From Janibacter hoylei PVAS-1 (GTDB lineage: Bacteria > Actinomycetota > Actinomycetes > Actinomycetales > Dermatophilaceae), in NCBI RefSeq assembly GCF_000297495.1, contig NZ_ALWX01000051.1:1-64000 (forward strand): 64,000 nucleotides of DNA. The letters are read 5' to 3'. The stretch's first letter is position 1. Every line of letters starts with the position of its first letter. Below, piece after piece: positions 30,680 through 40,234 of the stretch. The notes beneath the pieces are model-generated. The model saw only the letters and a list, made by a program, of their open reading frames with translations, made no database searches and was not told the DNA's origin. Position numbers and translations under genes: made by a program.

Positions 30680-31909
30680 ATGTTGCGTTGGTTGACTGCT
30701 GGTGAGTCGCACGGCCAGGCCCTCGTGGCGACCCTCGAAGGGCTGCCCGCCGGGGTCGAGGTGACGACCTCGGACGTCGCGGGTGCGCTTGCCCGTCGCC
30801 GTCTCGGCTACGGGCGCGGTGCCCGGATGAAGTTCGAGCAGGACCAGGTGACCTTCCTCGGCGGAGTGCGCCACGGCAGCACCCTCGGCTCCCCGCTCGC
30901 CGTGATGATCGGCAACACCGAGTGGCCCAAGTGGGAGACGGTCATGAGCGCCGACCCCGTCGATGCCGCCGCCTTCGCCGCCTCCGACGACGTCAACGCG
31001 GAGAAGGAGATCGCCCGCAACCGGCCGCTGACCCGCCCCCGCCCCGGCCACGCCGACCTCGTCGGCATGCAGAAGTACGGCTTCGACGAGGCCCGTCCGG
31101 TGCTCGAGCGCGCCTCGGCCCGTGAGACCGCCGCCCGCGTGGCCCTCGGCGAGGTGGCTGAGCGATTCCTCGAGCAGGCCTACGGGATCCGGCTCGTCGC
31201 GCACACCGTCGCGATCGGCGAAGGGGAGGCCCCCGCCGACGGTCCGCTGCCGACGCCCGACGACACCGCCACCCTCGACGCCAACCCCGTACGGGCGATG
31301 ACCCGCGAGGGCACCGATGCGATGGTCGCCGAGATCGAGGCGGCCAAGAAGGATGGCGACACGCTCGGCGGTGTCGTCGAGGTCCTCGCCTACGGCCTGC
31401 CGCCGGGCCTGGGCAGCCACGTCCACTGGGACCGCCGCCTCGATGCGCGCCTGGCCGGTGTCCTCATGGGCATCCAGGCGATCAAGGGCGTCGAGGTCGG
31501 CGACGGCTTCACGACGGCCCGCCGTCGCGGCTCCGCCGCGCACGACGAGATGGAGCGTGACGGCGACGGCGTGATCCACCGCCGCACCGGTCGGGCCGGC
31601 GGTACCGAAGGGGGGATGAGCACCGGCGACGTACTCCGCGTCCGCGCGGCGATGAAGCCGATCAGCACCGTCCCGCGTGCCCTGGAGACCGTCGACGTCA
31701 CCGGCAGCGACCCGGCGACCGCGATCCACCAGCGCTCCGACGTGTGCGCCGTGCCGGCTGCGGGCGTCGTCGCCCAGGCGATGGTCGCGCTCGTGCTCGC
31801 CGAGGCCTGCGTCGAGAAGTTCGGCGGCGACTCGGTCGCCGAGACCGCGCGCAACCACCGGGCCTACCTCGACTCGATCCCGGAGCTCATGCGGACGTGG
31901 CAGGGGTGA
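30680..31909 (+). CDS. aroC: Chorismate synthase
   Basis: A protein of 409 residues, making chorismate from EPSP with reduced FMN. It begins [15 protein letters not shown], the family signature. It carries [17 protein letters not shown], the [12 protein letters not shown] segment and the [10 protein letters not shown] loop. The ATG at 30680 is chosen since gggaag is 9 bases upstream and family members start here. The stop overlaps the aroK GTG. No dedicated promoter is seen, so it is probably expressed from upstream. Confidence 0.96.
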   Translation: MLRWLTAGESHGQALVATLEGLPAGVEVTTSDVAGALARRRLGYGRGARMKFEQDQVTFLGGVRHGSTLGSPLAVMIGNTEWPKWETVMSADPVDAAAFAASDDVNAEKEIARNRPLTRPRPGHADLVGMQKYGFDEARPVLERASARETAARVALGEVAERFLEQAYGIRLVAHTVAIGEGEAPADGPLPTPDDTATLDANPVRAMTREGTDAMVAEIEAAKKDGDTLGGVVEVLAYGLPPGLGSHVHWDRRLDARLAGVLMGIQAIKGVEVGDGFTTARRRGSAAHDEMERDGDGVIHRRTGRAGGTEGGMSTGDVLRVRAAMKPISTVPRALETVDVTGSDPATAIHQRSDVCAVPAAGVVAQAMVALVLAEACVEKFGGDSVAETARNHRAYLDSIPELMRTWQG

Positions 31910-32421
31910 GCGGGGTTCCCTTCGTCGTCGTCATCGGACCGCCCGGGGTCGGCAAGTCGACCGTGGCTGCCGAGGTCGCCGCCCGGCTGGGGCGACGGCT
32001 CGTCGACACCGACGCGCTCGTCGAGGAGCGTGAGGGGCGGACCATCTCCGACCTCTTCGTCGAGGAGGGGGAGGACTACTTCCGCGCCGCAGAGCGCCGC
32101 GCGGTGCTCGACGCCCTGCGCGAGGACGGTGTCGTGCTCGCGCTCGGCGGCGGAGCGCCGATGATCCCCGACGTGACCGCTGCGCTCGAGGGGCACCGCG
32201 TGCTCTTCCTCGACGTCGGCATAGCCGATGCCGCCAAGCGCATCGGCTTCGACAAGAGCCGACCGCTGCTGTCGGTCAACCCCCGCCAGAGCTGGATCAC
32301 GACGATGGAGGCGCGCCGCCCGACCTACGAGTCGCTGGCCGACCACCGCGTCGACACCGCCGGACGCGACGTCGAGGCCGTCGTCGCCGAGGCACTGACC
32401 CTGCTCGAGGAGAGCGCATGA
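31906..32421 (+). CDS. aroK: Shikimate kinase
   Basis: A protein of 171 residues. P-loop [11 protein letters not shown] near residue 10, substrate-binding DTDALVEE, and the conserved GGGAPM loop with the Arg-rich lid (VNPRQSW...MEARRPTY). The GTG overlaps the aroC stop and its TGA overlaps the aroB ATG, giving a coupled aroC-aroK-aroB operon. Length is normal. Confidence 0.94.
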   Translation: MSGVPFVVVIGPPGVGKSTVAAEVAARLGRRLVDTDALVEEREGRTISDLFVEEGEDYFRAAERRAVLDALREDGVVLALGGGAPMIPDVTAALEGHRVLFLDVGIADAAKRIGFDKSRPLLSVNPRQSWITTMEARRPTYESLADHRVDTAGRDVEAVVAEALTLLEESA

Positions 32422-33488
32422 GTGACGTGACGACGATCAGCGTCGGTGAGGACTACGACGTCCTCGTCGGCCACGGGGTCTCCAGCCGGGTGGCCGAGCA
32501 GCTCCCAGAGGGTGTCGCCCGCGTGCTCGTGGTGCACGGCGCACCGCTGGCTGCGCTGGCCGAGCCGGTGATCAGCTCCCTGCGGGCGTCGGGACTCGAG
32601 GTCCACGTCGCCGCCGTGCCGGACGCCGAGGCGGCCAAGACCGTCGAGGTCGCAGCCGGACTGTGGTCGACCATGGGCGTCGCGGGCTTCACGCGCAGCG
32701 ACGCCGTCGTCGCCGTCGGCGGCGGCAGCGTCACCGACCTCGGTGGGTGGGCGGCCGCGGCCTGGCTGCGTGGCGTGGCGGTCGTCCACGTGCCGACGAC
32801 GGTCCTGGGCATGGTCGACGCCGCCGTCGGTGGCAAGACCGGCATCAACACCGCCGAGGGCAAGAACCTCGTCGGGGCCTTCCACACGCCCCACGCGGTG
32901 CTCTGCGACCTCGACCACCTGGCCACGCTGCCCCCGGCGGACCTGTCCGCGGGGCTGGCCGAGGTCGTCAAGGGTGGCTTCATCGCCGACCCGCGGATCC
33001 TCGAGATCGTCGAGGCCGACGAGTCCGGGGTGCAGGAGCCGGGCTCGGCCGCACTGCGTGAGGCTATCGAGCGCAAGATCGCCGTCAAGGCGCAGGTCGT
33101 CGCCGCGGACCTCAAGGAGTCGCACCTGCGCGAGATCCTCAACTACGGGCACACGCTCGGCCACGCCATCGAGCACCACGAGGGCTACCGGATGCGGCAC
33201 GGCGAGGCCGTGGCGATCGGCATGGTCTTCGCCGCCGAGGTGGCCCACCGCACCGGACGCATCGACGCCGCGCTGCTCGAGCGCCACCGCTACGTGCTCG
33301 GGCTGCTCGGGCTGCCGACGACGTACTCCGGCGCGAGCTTCGACGAGCTGCTCGTCGCCCTGCGCCGCGACAAGAAGACCCGCGGCAGCACCCTGCGCTT
33401 CGTCGTGCTCGGCGGGCTCGCCGAGCCGACCCGGCTCGAGGGGCCCGACGAGGGCCTGCTGCGGGAGGCGTACGCAGCCCTGGCCTGA
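32418..33488 (+). CDS. aroB: 3-dehydroquinate synthase
   Basis: A protein of 356 residues. NAD-binding GGGSVTDLGGWAAA, the VPTTVLGMVDAAVGGKTGIN segment, and the zinc-binding residues (E in AGLAEVVKGG, H in NYGHTLGHAIEH and a later His) are present. It converts DAHP to 3-dehydroquinate. Last gene of the aro run; the palindrome array begins directly after its stop. Typical neighbours (aroQ, pepQ) are absent, and an unrelated block lies between here and efp. Confidence 0.95.
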   Translation: MSDVTTISVGEDYDVLVGHGVSSRVAEQLPEGVARVLVVHGAPLAALAEPVISSLRASGLEVHVAAVPDAEAAKTVEVAAGLWSTMGVAGFTRSDAVVAVGGGSVTDLGGWAAAAWLRGVAVVHVPTTVLGMVDAAVGGKTGINTAEGKNLVGAFHTPHAVLCDLDHLATLPPADLSAGLAEVVKGGFIADPRILEIVEADESGVQEPGSAALREAIERKIAVKAQVVAADLKESHLREILNYGHTLGHAIEHHEGYRMRHGEAVAIGMVFAAEVAHRTGRIDAALLERHRYVLGLLGLPTTYSGASFDELLVALRRDKKTRGSTLRFVVLGGLAEPTRLEGPDEGLLREAYAALA

Positions 33489-33593
33489 CCCCCTTCGGCT
33501 GACATTTCCCTAGGGAGATGCCGAGGGGAGTACGCATTTCCCTAGGGAAATGCGGTCGGGAGTGCGCATTTCCCTAGGGAGATGCGAAGGGGG
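33489..33593. repeat. Array of three 18-20-bp palindromes in a convergent gap
   Basis: Three copies of gcatttccctagggaaatgc (or a one-base variant with gagatg) lie at 33503-33520, 33534-33553 and 33566-33585, spaced exactly 32 bp. Each is a near-perfect or perfect palindrome around CCTAGG. The linkers share a gggagt core. The whole array is bordered by an inverted pair, cccccttcg at 33489-33497 and cgaaggggg at 33585-33593. It fills the gap between aroB and the convergent response-regulator gene. It could fold into three hairpins and act as a two-way terminator, or bind a dimeric protein on one face of the helix (three turns per unit). Confidence 0.75.
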
Positions 33594-33596
33594 AGA

Positions 33597-34274
33597 TCAG
33601 GGGCGGGTGTCGAGCTCGGCGTCGTGGACGGTGATCGCGACCTGGACACGGTTGTCCGCCCCGAGCTTGTCGAGGATCCGACCGACGTGCGCCTTGACGG
33701 TCGCGACGCTCAGGTAGAGCTCGCGCGAGATATCGGCATTGGACATCCCCGCCCCCACGGCCTGCGCGACCTCGAGCTCCCGATCGGTGAGCGCAGCGAG
33801 TCGGTCGCGAGCGGCCTGACGGGCGGAGTCGTCGCCGGCCCGACGGGCGTCACGCACGGAGGCCAGCACCCCGGCGGTGACGCTCGGCGAGAGGATCGAC
33901 TGGCCGGCGGCCACGAGACGCACCGCCTCGACGATGCGGTCCGGAGGCGTGTCCTTGAGGAGGAAGCCGTCGGCCCCGTGCTGCAGGGCACGCATGACGT
34001 CGTCGTCAGCGTCGAAGGTCGTGAGGACCACGACCTTGCTCGGCGACCCGCTGCGGACCAGCGCGTCGGTCGCGGCCAGACCGTCCAGGCGGGGCATCCG
34101 GATGTCCATGAGGACGACGTCGGGGGAGTGCTCCGCGATGACCGACAGGGCCTGTCGACCGTCCTCGGCCTGCCCGACGACCGTGATCTCCGGGGCCGCC
34201 CCGAGGATCATCGACAACGCCGTGCGGACCATCGCGTCGTCGTCGACGAGGACGACGGAGATCGGGGCGCTCAT
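33597..34274 (-). CDS. NarL/LuxR-type response regulator
   Basis: A protein of 225 residues. Receiver domain: VVLVDDDAMVRTAL acidic pocket, phospho-Asp in DVVLMDIRMPRLDG, Thr in VVLTTFD and Lys in FLLKDTPP. Output: LuxR helix-turn-helix LTDRELEVAQAVGAGMSNAD with ATVKAHVGRIL. It partners the histidine kinase whose stop overlaps its start (ATGA). Its likely target is the ABC transporter divergently encoded next to the kinase, a frequent arrangement, but this is inferred. Confidence 0.93.
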   Translation of the reverse strand: MSAPISVVLVDDDAMVRTALSMILGAAPEITVVGQAEDGRQALSVIAEHSPDVVLMDIRMPRLDGLAATDALVRSGSPSKVVVLTTFDADDDVMRALQHGADGFLLKDTPPDRIVEAVRLVAAGQSILSPSVTAGVLASVRDARRAGDDSARQAARDRLAALTDRELEVAQAVGAGMSNADISRELYLSVATVKAHVGRILDKLGADNRVQVAITVHDAELDTRP

Positions 34275-35476
34275 GCCGGCCACGGTAGCGACACGGCGAG
34301 GCGGTGGGTCCCGTCGCCCTGCCAGCCGTGCGTCAGACGTCCCCCGGCGAGCTCGACACGCTCGGTGAGGCCGAGCAGGCCGAGGCCGGAGGTCGGCGCG
34401 GACGAGCGGTGCCCCACGGCCCGCGGGTTGTCGACGGTGACGGCGAGCTGCTCGCCGGGCCGCCCGGAGAGCTTCACCGTCACCGCGGCCCCCGGCGCGT
34501 GCTTGCGGGCATTGGTCAGACCCTCCTGCACGACGCGGTAGACGGTCCGCCCCAGGGTCTCGGGCACGGCGGCCAGGTCGAGGCCGCCGTCGTCGAGGAC
34601 GACCCGCGCACCGGCGGACCGGGCGTCGTCGAGCAGCTCCGGCAGGTCGAGCAGGGTGTGCTGCGGACGAAGGGAGCCGCCCGTCTCCTCGTCGCGCAGG
34701 ACCCCGAGCACCTCGCGCAGGTCGGTGAGTGCGGCCCGGGCATTGGTGTCGATGGCAGTGACGGCCTCGCGCCGCTGCGCCTCGGGCAGGTCCTCGCGGT
34801 AGGTGAGCAGGCCCGAGTGCATGGTGATGAGCGAGATGCGGTGCGCGAGCACGTCGTGCATCTCGCGGGCGATCCGGGCGCGCTCCGCGGTCTGCGCCTG
34901 GGCGACCCGTGCGCTCTGCTCCGACTCGGCGGCGCGGGCGCGGTCCACCCAGGAGCGCACCAGGGCCCGACGGGAGCCGATCGAGTAGCCGACGGCGACG
35001 ACCACGGCGATGACGAGCGCGTTGACCAGGGCCTCGCCCCACAGCGGCAGCGCCTCGGGGTCCGGGTAGACGACCCGGGTGCTGACGACCCCGGCGAGCA
35101 CGGTCAGGGCGACGAGCGGGCCGATCTCGCGCCAGCGCTGGCGGGTCGCCAGGGAGACCATCGCGATCGTCTGGGCGCCGGCCGCGACCGTGGAGCCCGC
35201 CGACATGATCGTCGTCAGGGCCGTGGTGAGCACCGGCCACCGACGTCGGAGCGGCAGCAGGGCGGTCGCGACAAGACCGATGGCCGGGTCGACGAGGACC
35301 AACCACGCGGTGCGCAGCCCCTCGGGCAGGTCCTCGTCCGCGTCAGGGAACATCACGGCCACCGTGAAGATCCAGAAGGTGACGCCGAGCAGCAGCGCCG
35401 CCCCCATCCGCCACGTGGTGTCCCACCACGTGAGCCGGTCGGGGAGGCGTTCGTCGCGGGGTCGTCCACCAGTCAC
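34271..35476 (-). CDS. Sensor histidine kinase (HisKA_3/NarL-type)
   Basis: A protein of 401 residues. About six membrane helices in residues 20-190 (including MGAALLLGVTFWIFTVAVMF and ALVIAVVVAVGYSIGS), then the dimerisation motif RIAREMHDVLAHRISLITMH with the phospho-His. The ATPase domain has the GLGLLGLTERVELAGGRL G-box. There is no large extracellular sensor domain, so it may sense membrane stress or partner the transporter. Start at GTG 35476; an ATG at 35542 is also in frame and would add 22 residues without a clear ribosome site. Confidence 0.9.
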   Translation of the reverse strand: MTGGRPRDERLPDRLTWWDTTWRMGAALLLGVTFWIFTVAVMFPDADEDLPEGLRTAWLVLVDPAIGLVATALLPLRRRWPVLTTALTTIMSAGSTVAAGAQTIAMVSLATRQRWREIGPLVALTVLAGVVSTRVVYPDPEALPLWGEALVNALVIAVVVAVGYSIGSRRALVRSWVDRARAAESEQSARVAQAQTAERARIAREMHDVLAHRISLITMHSGLLTYREDLPEAQRREAVTAIDTNARAALTDLREVLGVLRDEETGGSLRPQHTLLDLPELLDDARSAGARVVLDDGGLDLAAVPETLGRTVYRVVQEGLTNARKHAPGAAVTVKLSGRPGEQLAVTVDNPRAVGHRSSAPTSGLGLLGLTERVELAGGRLTHGWQGDGTHRLAVSLPWPA

Positions 35477-35619
35477 CGGGCCACGGTAGGCGCACGGGTG
35501 ACCCGGCGGCATCCGTCCTCGGGCTGACGTCGTCGCCGCCACCCCCGACCAAAGGAGGAGGCACGGTCGAGACCCGCGGCCGATGCCCCCTTCGCGCCCC
35601 CCGCAGCATCGTGGGAGTC

Positions 35620-36516
35620 ATGATCACCGTGACCCACCTGACCAAGCGCTACGGCGACTTCACCGCCGTCGACGACATCTCCTTCACGGCCCGCCCGGGC
35701 AGCGTCACCGGCTTCCTCGGCCCCAACGGTGCGGGCAAGTCGACGGCGATGCGGATGATGACCGGTCTGACGCCTCCGACCTCCGGCGAGGCCCACGTCC
35801 TCGGCCGTCGATACGTCGACCTGCCCAACCCGGGTCGACACGTCGGCGTCATGCTCGACGCCTCCGCCCAGCACCCCGGTCGGACGGGGCGCGAGGTGCT
35901 GACCCTGGCCGCCCGGACGATCGGGGTGGGCCCATCGGCCGTCGACGGGGGCCTCGCGGCCGTCGGCCTCACCGACAAGGAGGCCAGCCGGCGGGTGCGC
36001 GACTACTCGCTCGGCATGCGGCAGCGGCTCGGACTGGCGGCTGCGCTCATCGGAGACCCCGAGGTGCTCGTCCTCGACGAGCCGGCCAACGGCCTCGACC
36101 CGCAAGGCATCCACTGGATGCGGGGCCTGCTGCGCGGCTTCGCCGACCGCGGCGGTACGGTCCTGCTCTCCTCCCACCTGCTCTCCGAGGTGCAGATCGT
36201 CGCCGACGAGCTCGTCATCATCGGCAACGGCCGCATCGTCGCCGAGGGCACGGTCGAGCAGCTGCTGCAGCAGCAGGGCACCCGCGTGCGGTCGGTCGAC
36301 GACGAGGCCCTGCTGGCCGCCCTGAGCCGGGCGGGCATCGACGTCACCATCACCCCGGCCGGCCTGCTCGCCCAGGCGAGCAGCGAGGCCGTCGGCCGCA
36401 TCGCGCTCGAGGCCCGGATCGTCCTCACCGACCTCGCCTCCGGCTCCGCCGGCGGCCTCGAGGAGCTCTTCCTCACCCTGACCGCATCCGAGTCCCGAGA
36501 GGGGATTGCCGCATGA
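35620..36516 (+). CDS. ABC transporter ATP-binding protein (DrrA/CcmA-like)
   Basis: A protein of 298 residues. Walker A is GPNGAGKSTAM, the signature YSLGMRQRLGLAAAL, Walker B VLVLDEPANGLDPQG and the switch His in LLSSHLLSEV. The layout fits the drug/antibiotic-exporter class (the cassette lacks a membrane part and is paired with a separate permease). Start ATG 35620; a GTG at 35611 is possible. Its stop overlaps the permease ATG, so the two are coupled. The region upstream is shared with the divergent kinase gene and should hold both promoters. Confidence 0.92.
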   Translation: MITVTHLTKRYGDFTAVDDISFTARPGSVTGFLGPNGAGKSTAMRMMTGLTPPTSGEAHVLGRRYVDLPNPGRHVGVMLDASAQHPGRTGREVLTLAARTIGVGPSAVDGGLAAVGLTDKEASRRVRDYSLGMRQRLGLAAALIGDPEVLVLDEPANGLDPQGIHWMRGLLRGFADRGGTVLLSSHLLSEVQIVADELVIIGNGRIVAEGTVEQLLQQQGTRVRSVDDEALLAALSRAGIDVTITPAGLLAQASSEAVGRIALEARIVLTDLASGSAGGLEELFLTLTASESREGIAA

Positions 36517-37304
36517 GCACCGCCACCGCACCCACCGAGTCCACGCAGGCCCCGACCCCAGCGCCCGTCGACGTCACCGGTGACCGGGTGCCCTTCACCC
36601 GGCTCGTCGGCATCGAGCTGCGCAAGATGGTCGACACCCGGGCAGGGATGTGGATGCTCGTCGTCATGGCGACCATCGGCTTCCTCATCGCCGGCGGTCT
36701 GGTCATCTGGGGCCAGGGCGGCGAGGATCACGCCTTCTCGACCTTCCTCGGCTTCATCTTCATGCCCATGGTCATGCTCCTGCCGATCATGGGCATCATG
36801 TCGGCGACCCAGGAGTGGAGCCAGCGGACGGGCCTGGCGACCTTCACCCTCGTGCCCCGGCGCGGCCGGGTCGTGGGCGCCAAGGTCACCGCCGCCGTCG
36901 CCCTCTGCCTCGTGCTGCTCCTCGCCGGCGCGCTCGCTGCATCTCTGGCCACGCTCGTCGCCGGCGGGGAGTTCACCCTCACCGGCCTCTCCCTGGCGGG
37001 CCTCGTGCTCGCGGCCGTGATCTACACCCTGCAGGGCGTCGCCTTCGGCGCGGCCCTGCTCAGCACGCCGATGGCGATCGTCGCCAGCCTGGCGCTGCCG
37101 ACGGTCTGGACGATCCTCACGGCGATGATCCAGCGGATGCAGGACGTCGCCGCTTGGCTCGACCTCCAGCTCGTCACTGCCCCCCTGACCGATGGGACCA
37201 TGACCGGGGAGAACTGGGGCCAGCTCGCCACCGCGACCGCCGTCTGGGTCGGTCTCCCGATGGCGATCGGGACCTACCGGATCCTCACGCGTGAGGTGAA
37301 GTGA
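36513..37304 (+). CDS. ABC transporter permease (ABC-2 type)
   Basis: A protein of 263 residues with about six membrane helices, starting after a charged, Pro/Thr-rich N-terminus of about 30 residues. Helices include WMLVVMATIGFLIAGGLVIW and MPMVMLLPIMGIMSAT. The EWSQRTGLATFTLVPRRGRVVGAK segment between helices 2 and 3 is typical of ABC-2 permeases in Actinobacteria. The ATG overlaps the ATPase stop. The end overlaps the gltS-like gene on the other strand by 20 bases. Confidence 0.86.
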   Translation: MSTATAPTESTQAPTPAPVDVTGDRVPFTRLVGIELRKMVDTRAGMWMLVVMATIGFLIAGGLVIWGQGGEDHAFSTFLGFIFMPMVMLLPIMGIMSATQEWSQRTGLATFTLVPRRGRVVGAKVTAAVALCLVLLLAGALAASLATLVAGGEFTLTGLSLAGLVLAAVIYTLQGVAFGAALLSTPMAIVASLALPTVWTILTAMIQRMQDVAAWLDLQLVTAPLTDGTMTGENWGQLATATAVWVGLPMAIGTYRILTREVK

Positions 37305-38869
37305 CGGGGAGGTCCTCGTCGTCCTCCGTGGGCGCGGTCTGCGACATGATCTCGATGATCGCGGCCGCGTCCTCGTCGGAGAGCGCGCCCCACCCGGGCT
37401 CGTACTCGTAGATCTCGCCGAGGGGAGTGGCCTTGCGGTTGCCGAGCAGGAGCTCGACGTCGTCGACGGTCAGCAGGCCGGGGTGCCAGACCCCGCAGGC
37501 CTCCGAGACCTTGAGCAGGTCACGGCGCAGGGTGCGGATGTAGTTGTCGACCCGGGAGGCCTTGAGCGTCGGGTCCAGGCCGCGCGAGAGCCAGGGGTTC
37601 TGCGTCGCCACGCCCGTGGGGCAGTGGTCGGTGTGGCACTTCTGCGCCTGGATGCAGCCCACCGCGAGCATCGCCTCCCGGGCGACGTGCACCATGTCGC
37701 ACCCCAGGGCGAAGGCGACGAGCGCGTTTTCGGGCAGGCCGAGCTTGCCCGAGCCGACCCACGTCACGCGGTCGGTCAGCCCGGCCCGGGCGAAGACCGC
37801 GTAGACGCGGGTGAAGGCCAGTCGGAAGGGCATCGCGACGGCATCGCTGAAGACGAGGGGAGCCGCGCCGGTCCCCCCCTTCGCCGCCGTCGATGACGAT
37901 GAAGTCCACCCCGCGCTCGCCGTCGGCCATGGCGGCGGCGAGGTCCTCCCAGAAGTCCATGTCGCCGACGGCCGACTTGATGCCGACCGGCAGCCCGGTG
38001 GCATCGGCCACCATCTCGACGAAGTCGAGCATGGAGTCGACGTCGTGGAACTCGGTGTGACGTGACGGGCTGGCGCAGTCCACGCCCTGGGGGATGCCGC
38101 GGGTCGCGGCGATCTCGTCGGAGATCTTCGCCGCCGGGAGCATGCCACCGAGCCCCGGCTTGGCGCCCTGGCTCAGCTTGATCTCGATCGCGCGCACGGG
38201 TGCCGACGCCACGACCTCCTTGAGGATCTCGAGGTCGAAGTTGCCGTCCTCGTCACGGCAGCCGAAGTACGCGGTGCCGATCTGGAAGATCAGGTCGCCA
38301 CCCTGCCGGTGGTGGGGGGAGAGCGAGCCCTCGCCCGTGCAGTGCATCGCGCCGGCCAGGCGGGCGCCCTCGTTGAGCGCGTGGATCGCGTTGGCGGACA
38401 ACGAGCCGAAGCTCATCCCCGAGATGTTGACGACCGACTGCGGGCGGAAGGCGTGCCGACGGCCGCGGGGCCCGCCGAGCACCTTGGCACTCGGCAGCGG
38501 GGTCTCCTCGCCGTGGTGGGTGCTCGTCGGTGCGGCGACGTCGGAAAAGGTGCGGTGCTTGAGGATCGGGTAGCCCTCGACCCGCTCGACGTCGTTGTCG
38601 GTGCCGAAGCCGACGTAGTTGTTCTCCATCTTCGACGACGCGTACACCCAGGCCCGCTGGTCGCGGCTGAAGGGCCGCTCCTCGTCGTTGCTCGTGACGA
38701 TGTACTGGCGCAGCTCCGGCCCGATCCGCTCGAGCAGGTAGCGGGCATTGGCCACGACGGGGAAGTTGCGCTTGAGGGAGTGCTGCTTCTGCAGGAGGTC
38801 CCGGGCGGCGAGACCAGCGGTCCCGGCAGCGACGGCGGCGAGCAGGGCGGTGGACTTCATGTCCGCCAT
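37285..38869 (-). pseudogene. FMN-binding glutamate synthase-like protein, frameshifted
   Basis: Starts MADMKSTALLAAVAAGTAG after a strong ggaggagg site, then an N-terminal helix and the GltS large-subunit-like barrel. FMN/substrate segments are NISGMSFGSLSANAIHALNEGA, HHRQGGDLIFQIGTAYFG and AIEIKLSQGAKPGLGG. The Cys motif CHTDHCPTGVATQNPW is also present. The frame breaks at a run of seven C (37873-37879); with six it reads DGGEGGTGAAPLVF, the family's key loop. Corrected length is 527 residues, normal for stand-alone FMN-binding GltS-family proteins. These lack the amidotransferase domain, so true glutamate synthesis is uncertain. Likely sequencing error. Confidence 0.85.
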
Positions 38870-38907
38870 CCTGCCTCCTCCGGCACCGGTCTGCGAGGAT
38901 GCGCGGC

Positions 38908-40158
38908 ATGGCGATCGAGGGACGGCGACGACGTGGGATCGTGGGGCTCGCCGCGCTGCTCGTCGTGGCAGTGGTGGCCACGGCGCTGCTCTGGCGGTCC
39001 CGGGGCGACGGCGACGAGCTGGTGACCGGGCCGTCGGGGGAGGCCTTCTACGAGACGACCGCCGAGCAGCTGGCCGCCGGCCGGCACGGCACGCTCATCT
39101 GGTCACGTCGCGTGGTCGACGGGCCGACGATCGGCGGGACGACCCACCTGGTCATGTACCGCTCCACCAGCGCGAAGGGAGAGCCCGTCGCCGTGTCCGG
39201 CGTGGTCTCCGTCCCCGAGGGTGAGCCCCCGGCGGGCGGGTGGCCGGTCATCAGCTGGGGTCACGGGACGACCGGCACCGCAGACCGGTGCGCGCCCTCC
39301 CGGTCCCTCGTCGACGAGCAGACCGGCGTCTACGCGGCCTCGATGGACCAGGCGACGGCCGACCTCGTCGACGACGGCTTCGCCGTGGTGCGCACCGACT
39401 ACGAAGGGCTGGGTACGCCCGGTCCGCACCCCTACCTCATGGGACAGTCCGCCGGGGCGGCGATGAGCGACATCGTGCTCGCGGCGCACGAGCTCACGCC
39501 CGACCTGTCCTCCCGCTGGGTCGCGATGGGGCACTCGCAGGGCGCGCAGGCGGCGATCTTCACCGCGCGCTTCACCGATGCCTACACGCCCGGTCTCGAC
39601 CTCGTCGGCATCGTCGCCATCGCCCCGCCGAGCCAGCTCGGCGTCGTCGTCGAGATGGCCGACGGCGGGGCACCGGCAGGGACGTCGGCCGATGAGGTCG
39701 CAGCAGCCGAAGGGCAGGACGCGGGCTTCCTCGGACCGCTCCTCGTGGCCGCAGCACGCACCGCCGACGTCCCGATCGAGCAGGTCGTGAGCCCGCAGGG
39801 GCGGCGGCTGCTGCCCCAGCTGGAGCAGCGGTGCATCGCCGAGCTCTTCCGCGACGACTCCTTCGGCGGCATACAGCTGAGCGACTTCCTCCGGGAGGAC
39901 GCCGACCTCTCCCGGATCCGGCGGACCGTCGGGACCAACGACGCGGCCGAGGTGCGGCCGCAGGTGCCGGTCCTCCTCGTCCACGGCGACCGGGACACGA
40001 CCGTCCCGGTGCTCCTGAGCGACCGGCTCGCCGAGCAGTACGAGGAGCAGGGGGCCGACCTCGAGTACGAGCGGGTCACCGGGGCCGACCACATCTCGGT
40101 CCTCACCGAGGGGGAGGCGCGGGTGCGCGCGTGGGTGGATCGGGCCTTCGCCGGTTAG
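38908..40158 (+). CDS. Secreted/membrane-anchored lipase-family alpha/beta hydrolase
   Basis: A protein of 416 residues. An N-terminal helix (about residues 8-26, [19 protein letters not shown]) is a membrane anchor or signal. The alpha/beta-hydrolase domain follows with the oxyanion loop [15 protein letters not shown], the nucleophile elbow [10 protein letters not shown], the Asp in [12 protein letters not shown] and the His in GADHISVL. This fits secretory lipase (LIP) type enzymes of Actinobacteria, which act on lipids or esters outside the cell. The start at 38908 has gagg 9 bases upstream. Confidence 0.85.
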   Translation: MAIEGRRRRGIVGLAALLVVAVVATALLWRSRGDGDELVTGPSGEAFYETTAEQLAAGRHGTLIWSRRVVDGPTIGGTTHLVMYRSTSAKGEPVAVSGVVSVPEGEPPAGGWPVISWGHGTTGTADRCAPSRSLVDEQTGVYAASMDQATADLVDDGFAVVRTDYEGLGTPGPHPYLMGQSAGAAMSDIVLAAHELTPDLSSRWVAMGHSQGAQAAIFTARFTDAYTPGLDLVGIVAIAPPSQLGVVVEMADGGAPAGTSADEVAAAEGQDAGFLGPLLVAAARTADVPIEQVVSPQGRRLLPQLEQRCIAELFRDDSFGGIQLSDFLREDADLSRIRRTVGTNDAAEVRPQVPVLLVHGDRDTTVPVLLSDRLAEQYEEQGADLEYERVTGADHISVLTEGEARVRAWVDRAFAG

Positions 40159-40161
40159 GAT
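40156..40161 (+). promoter_or_regulatory. Candidate -10 box upstream of efp
   Basis: TAGGAT overlaps the TAG stop of the lipase gene and would start a leader of about 66 bases before efp. No clear -35. Confidence 0.4.
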
Positions 40162-40234
40162 GCTGGGCGGCCCGCGCGCCCTCGGCGCAGCAGTGGCAGA
40201 CACACCTGACGACGACGCGAAGGCGAGCACACCC

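Noticed and set aside
33489-33593. The palindrome array read as a small CRISPR
   Set aside because: The repeats are 18-20 bp palindromes with 12-14-base linkers that are similar to each other. CRISPR spacers would be unique and about 30 bases, and no cas gene is near.
35583-37304. A 573-codon frame suggesting a fused ABC protein
   Set aside because: The first half is the wrong frame of the ATPase gene; the permease has its own ATG at 36513 overlapping the ATPase stop.
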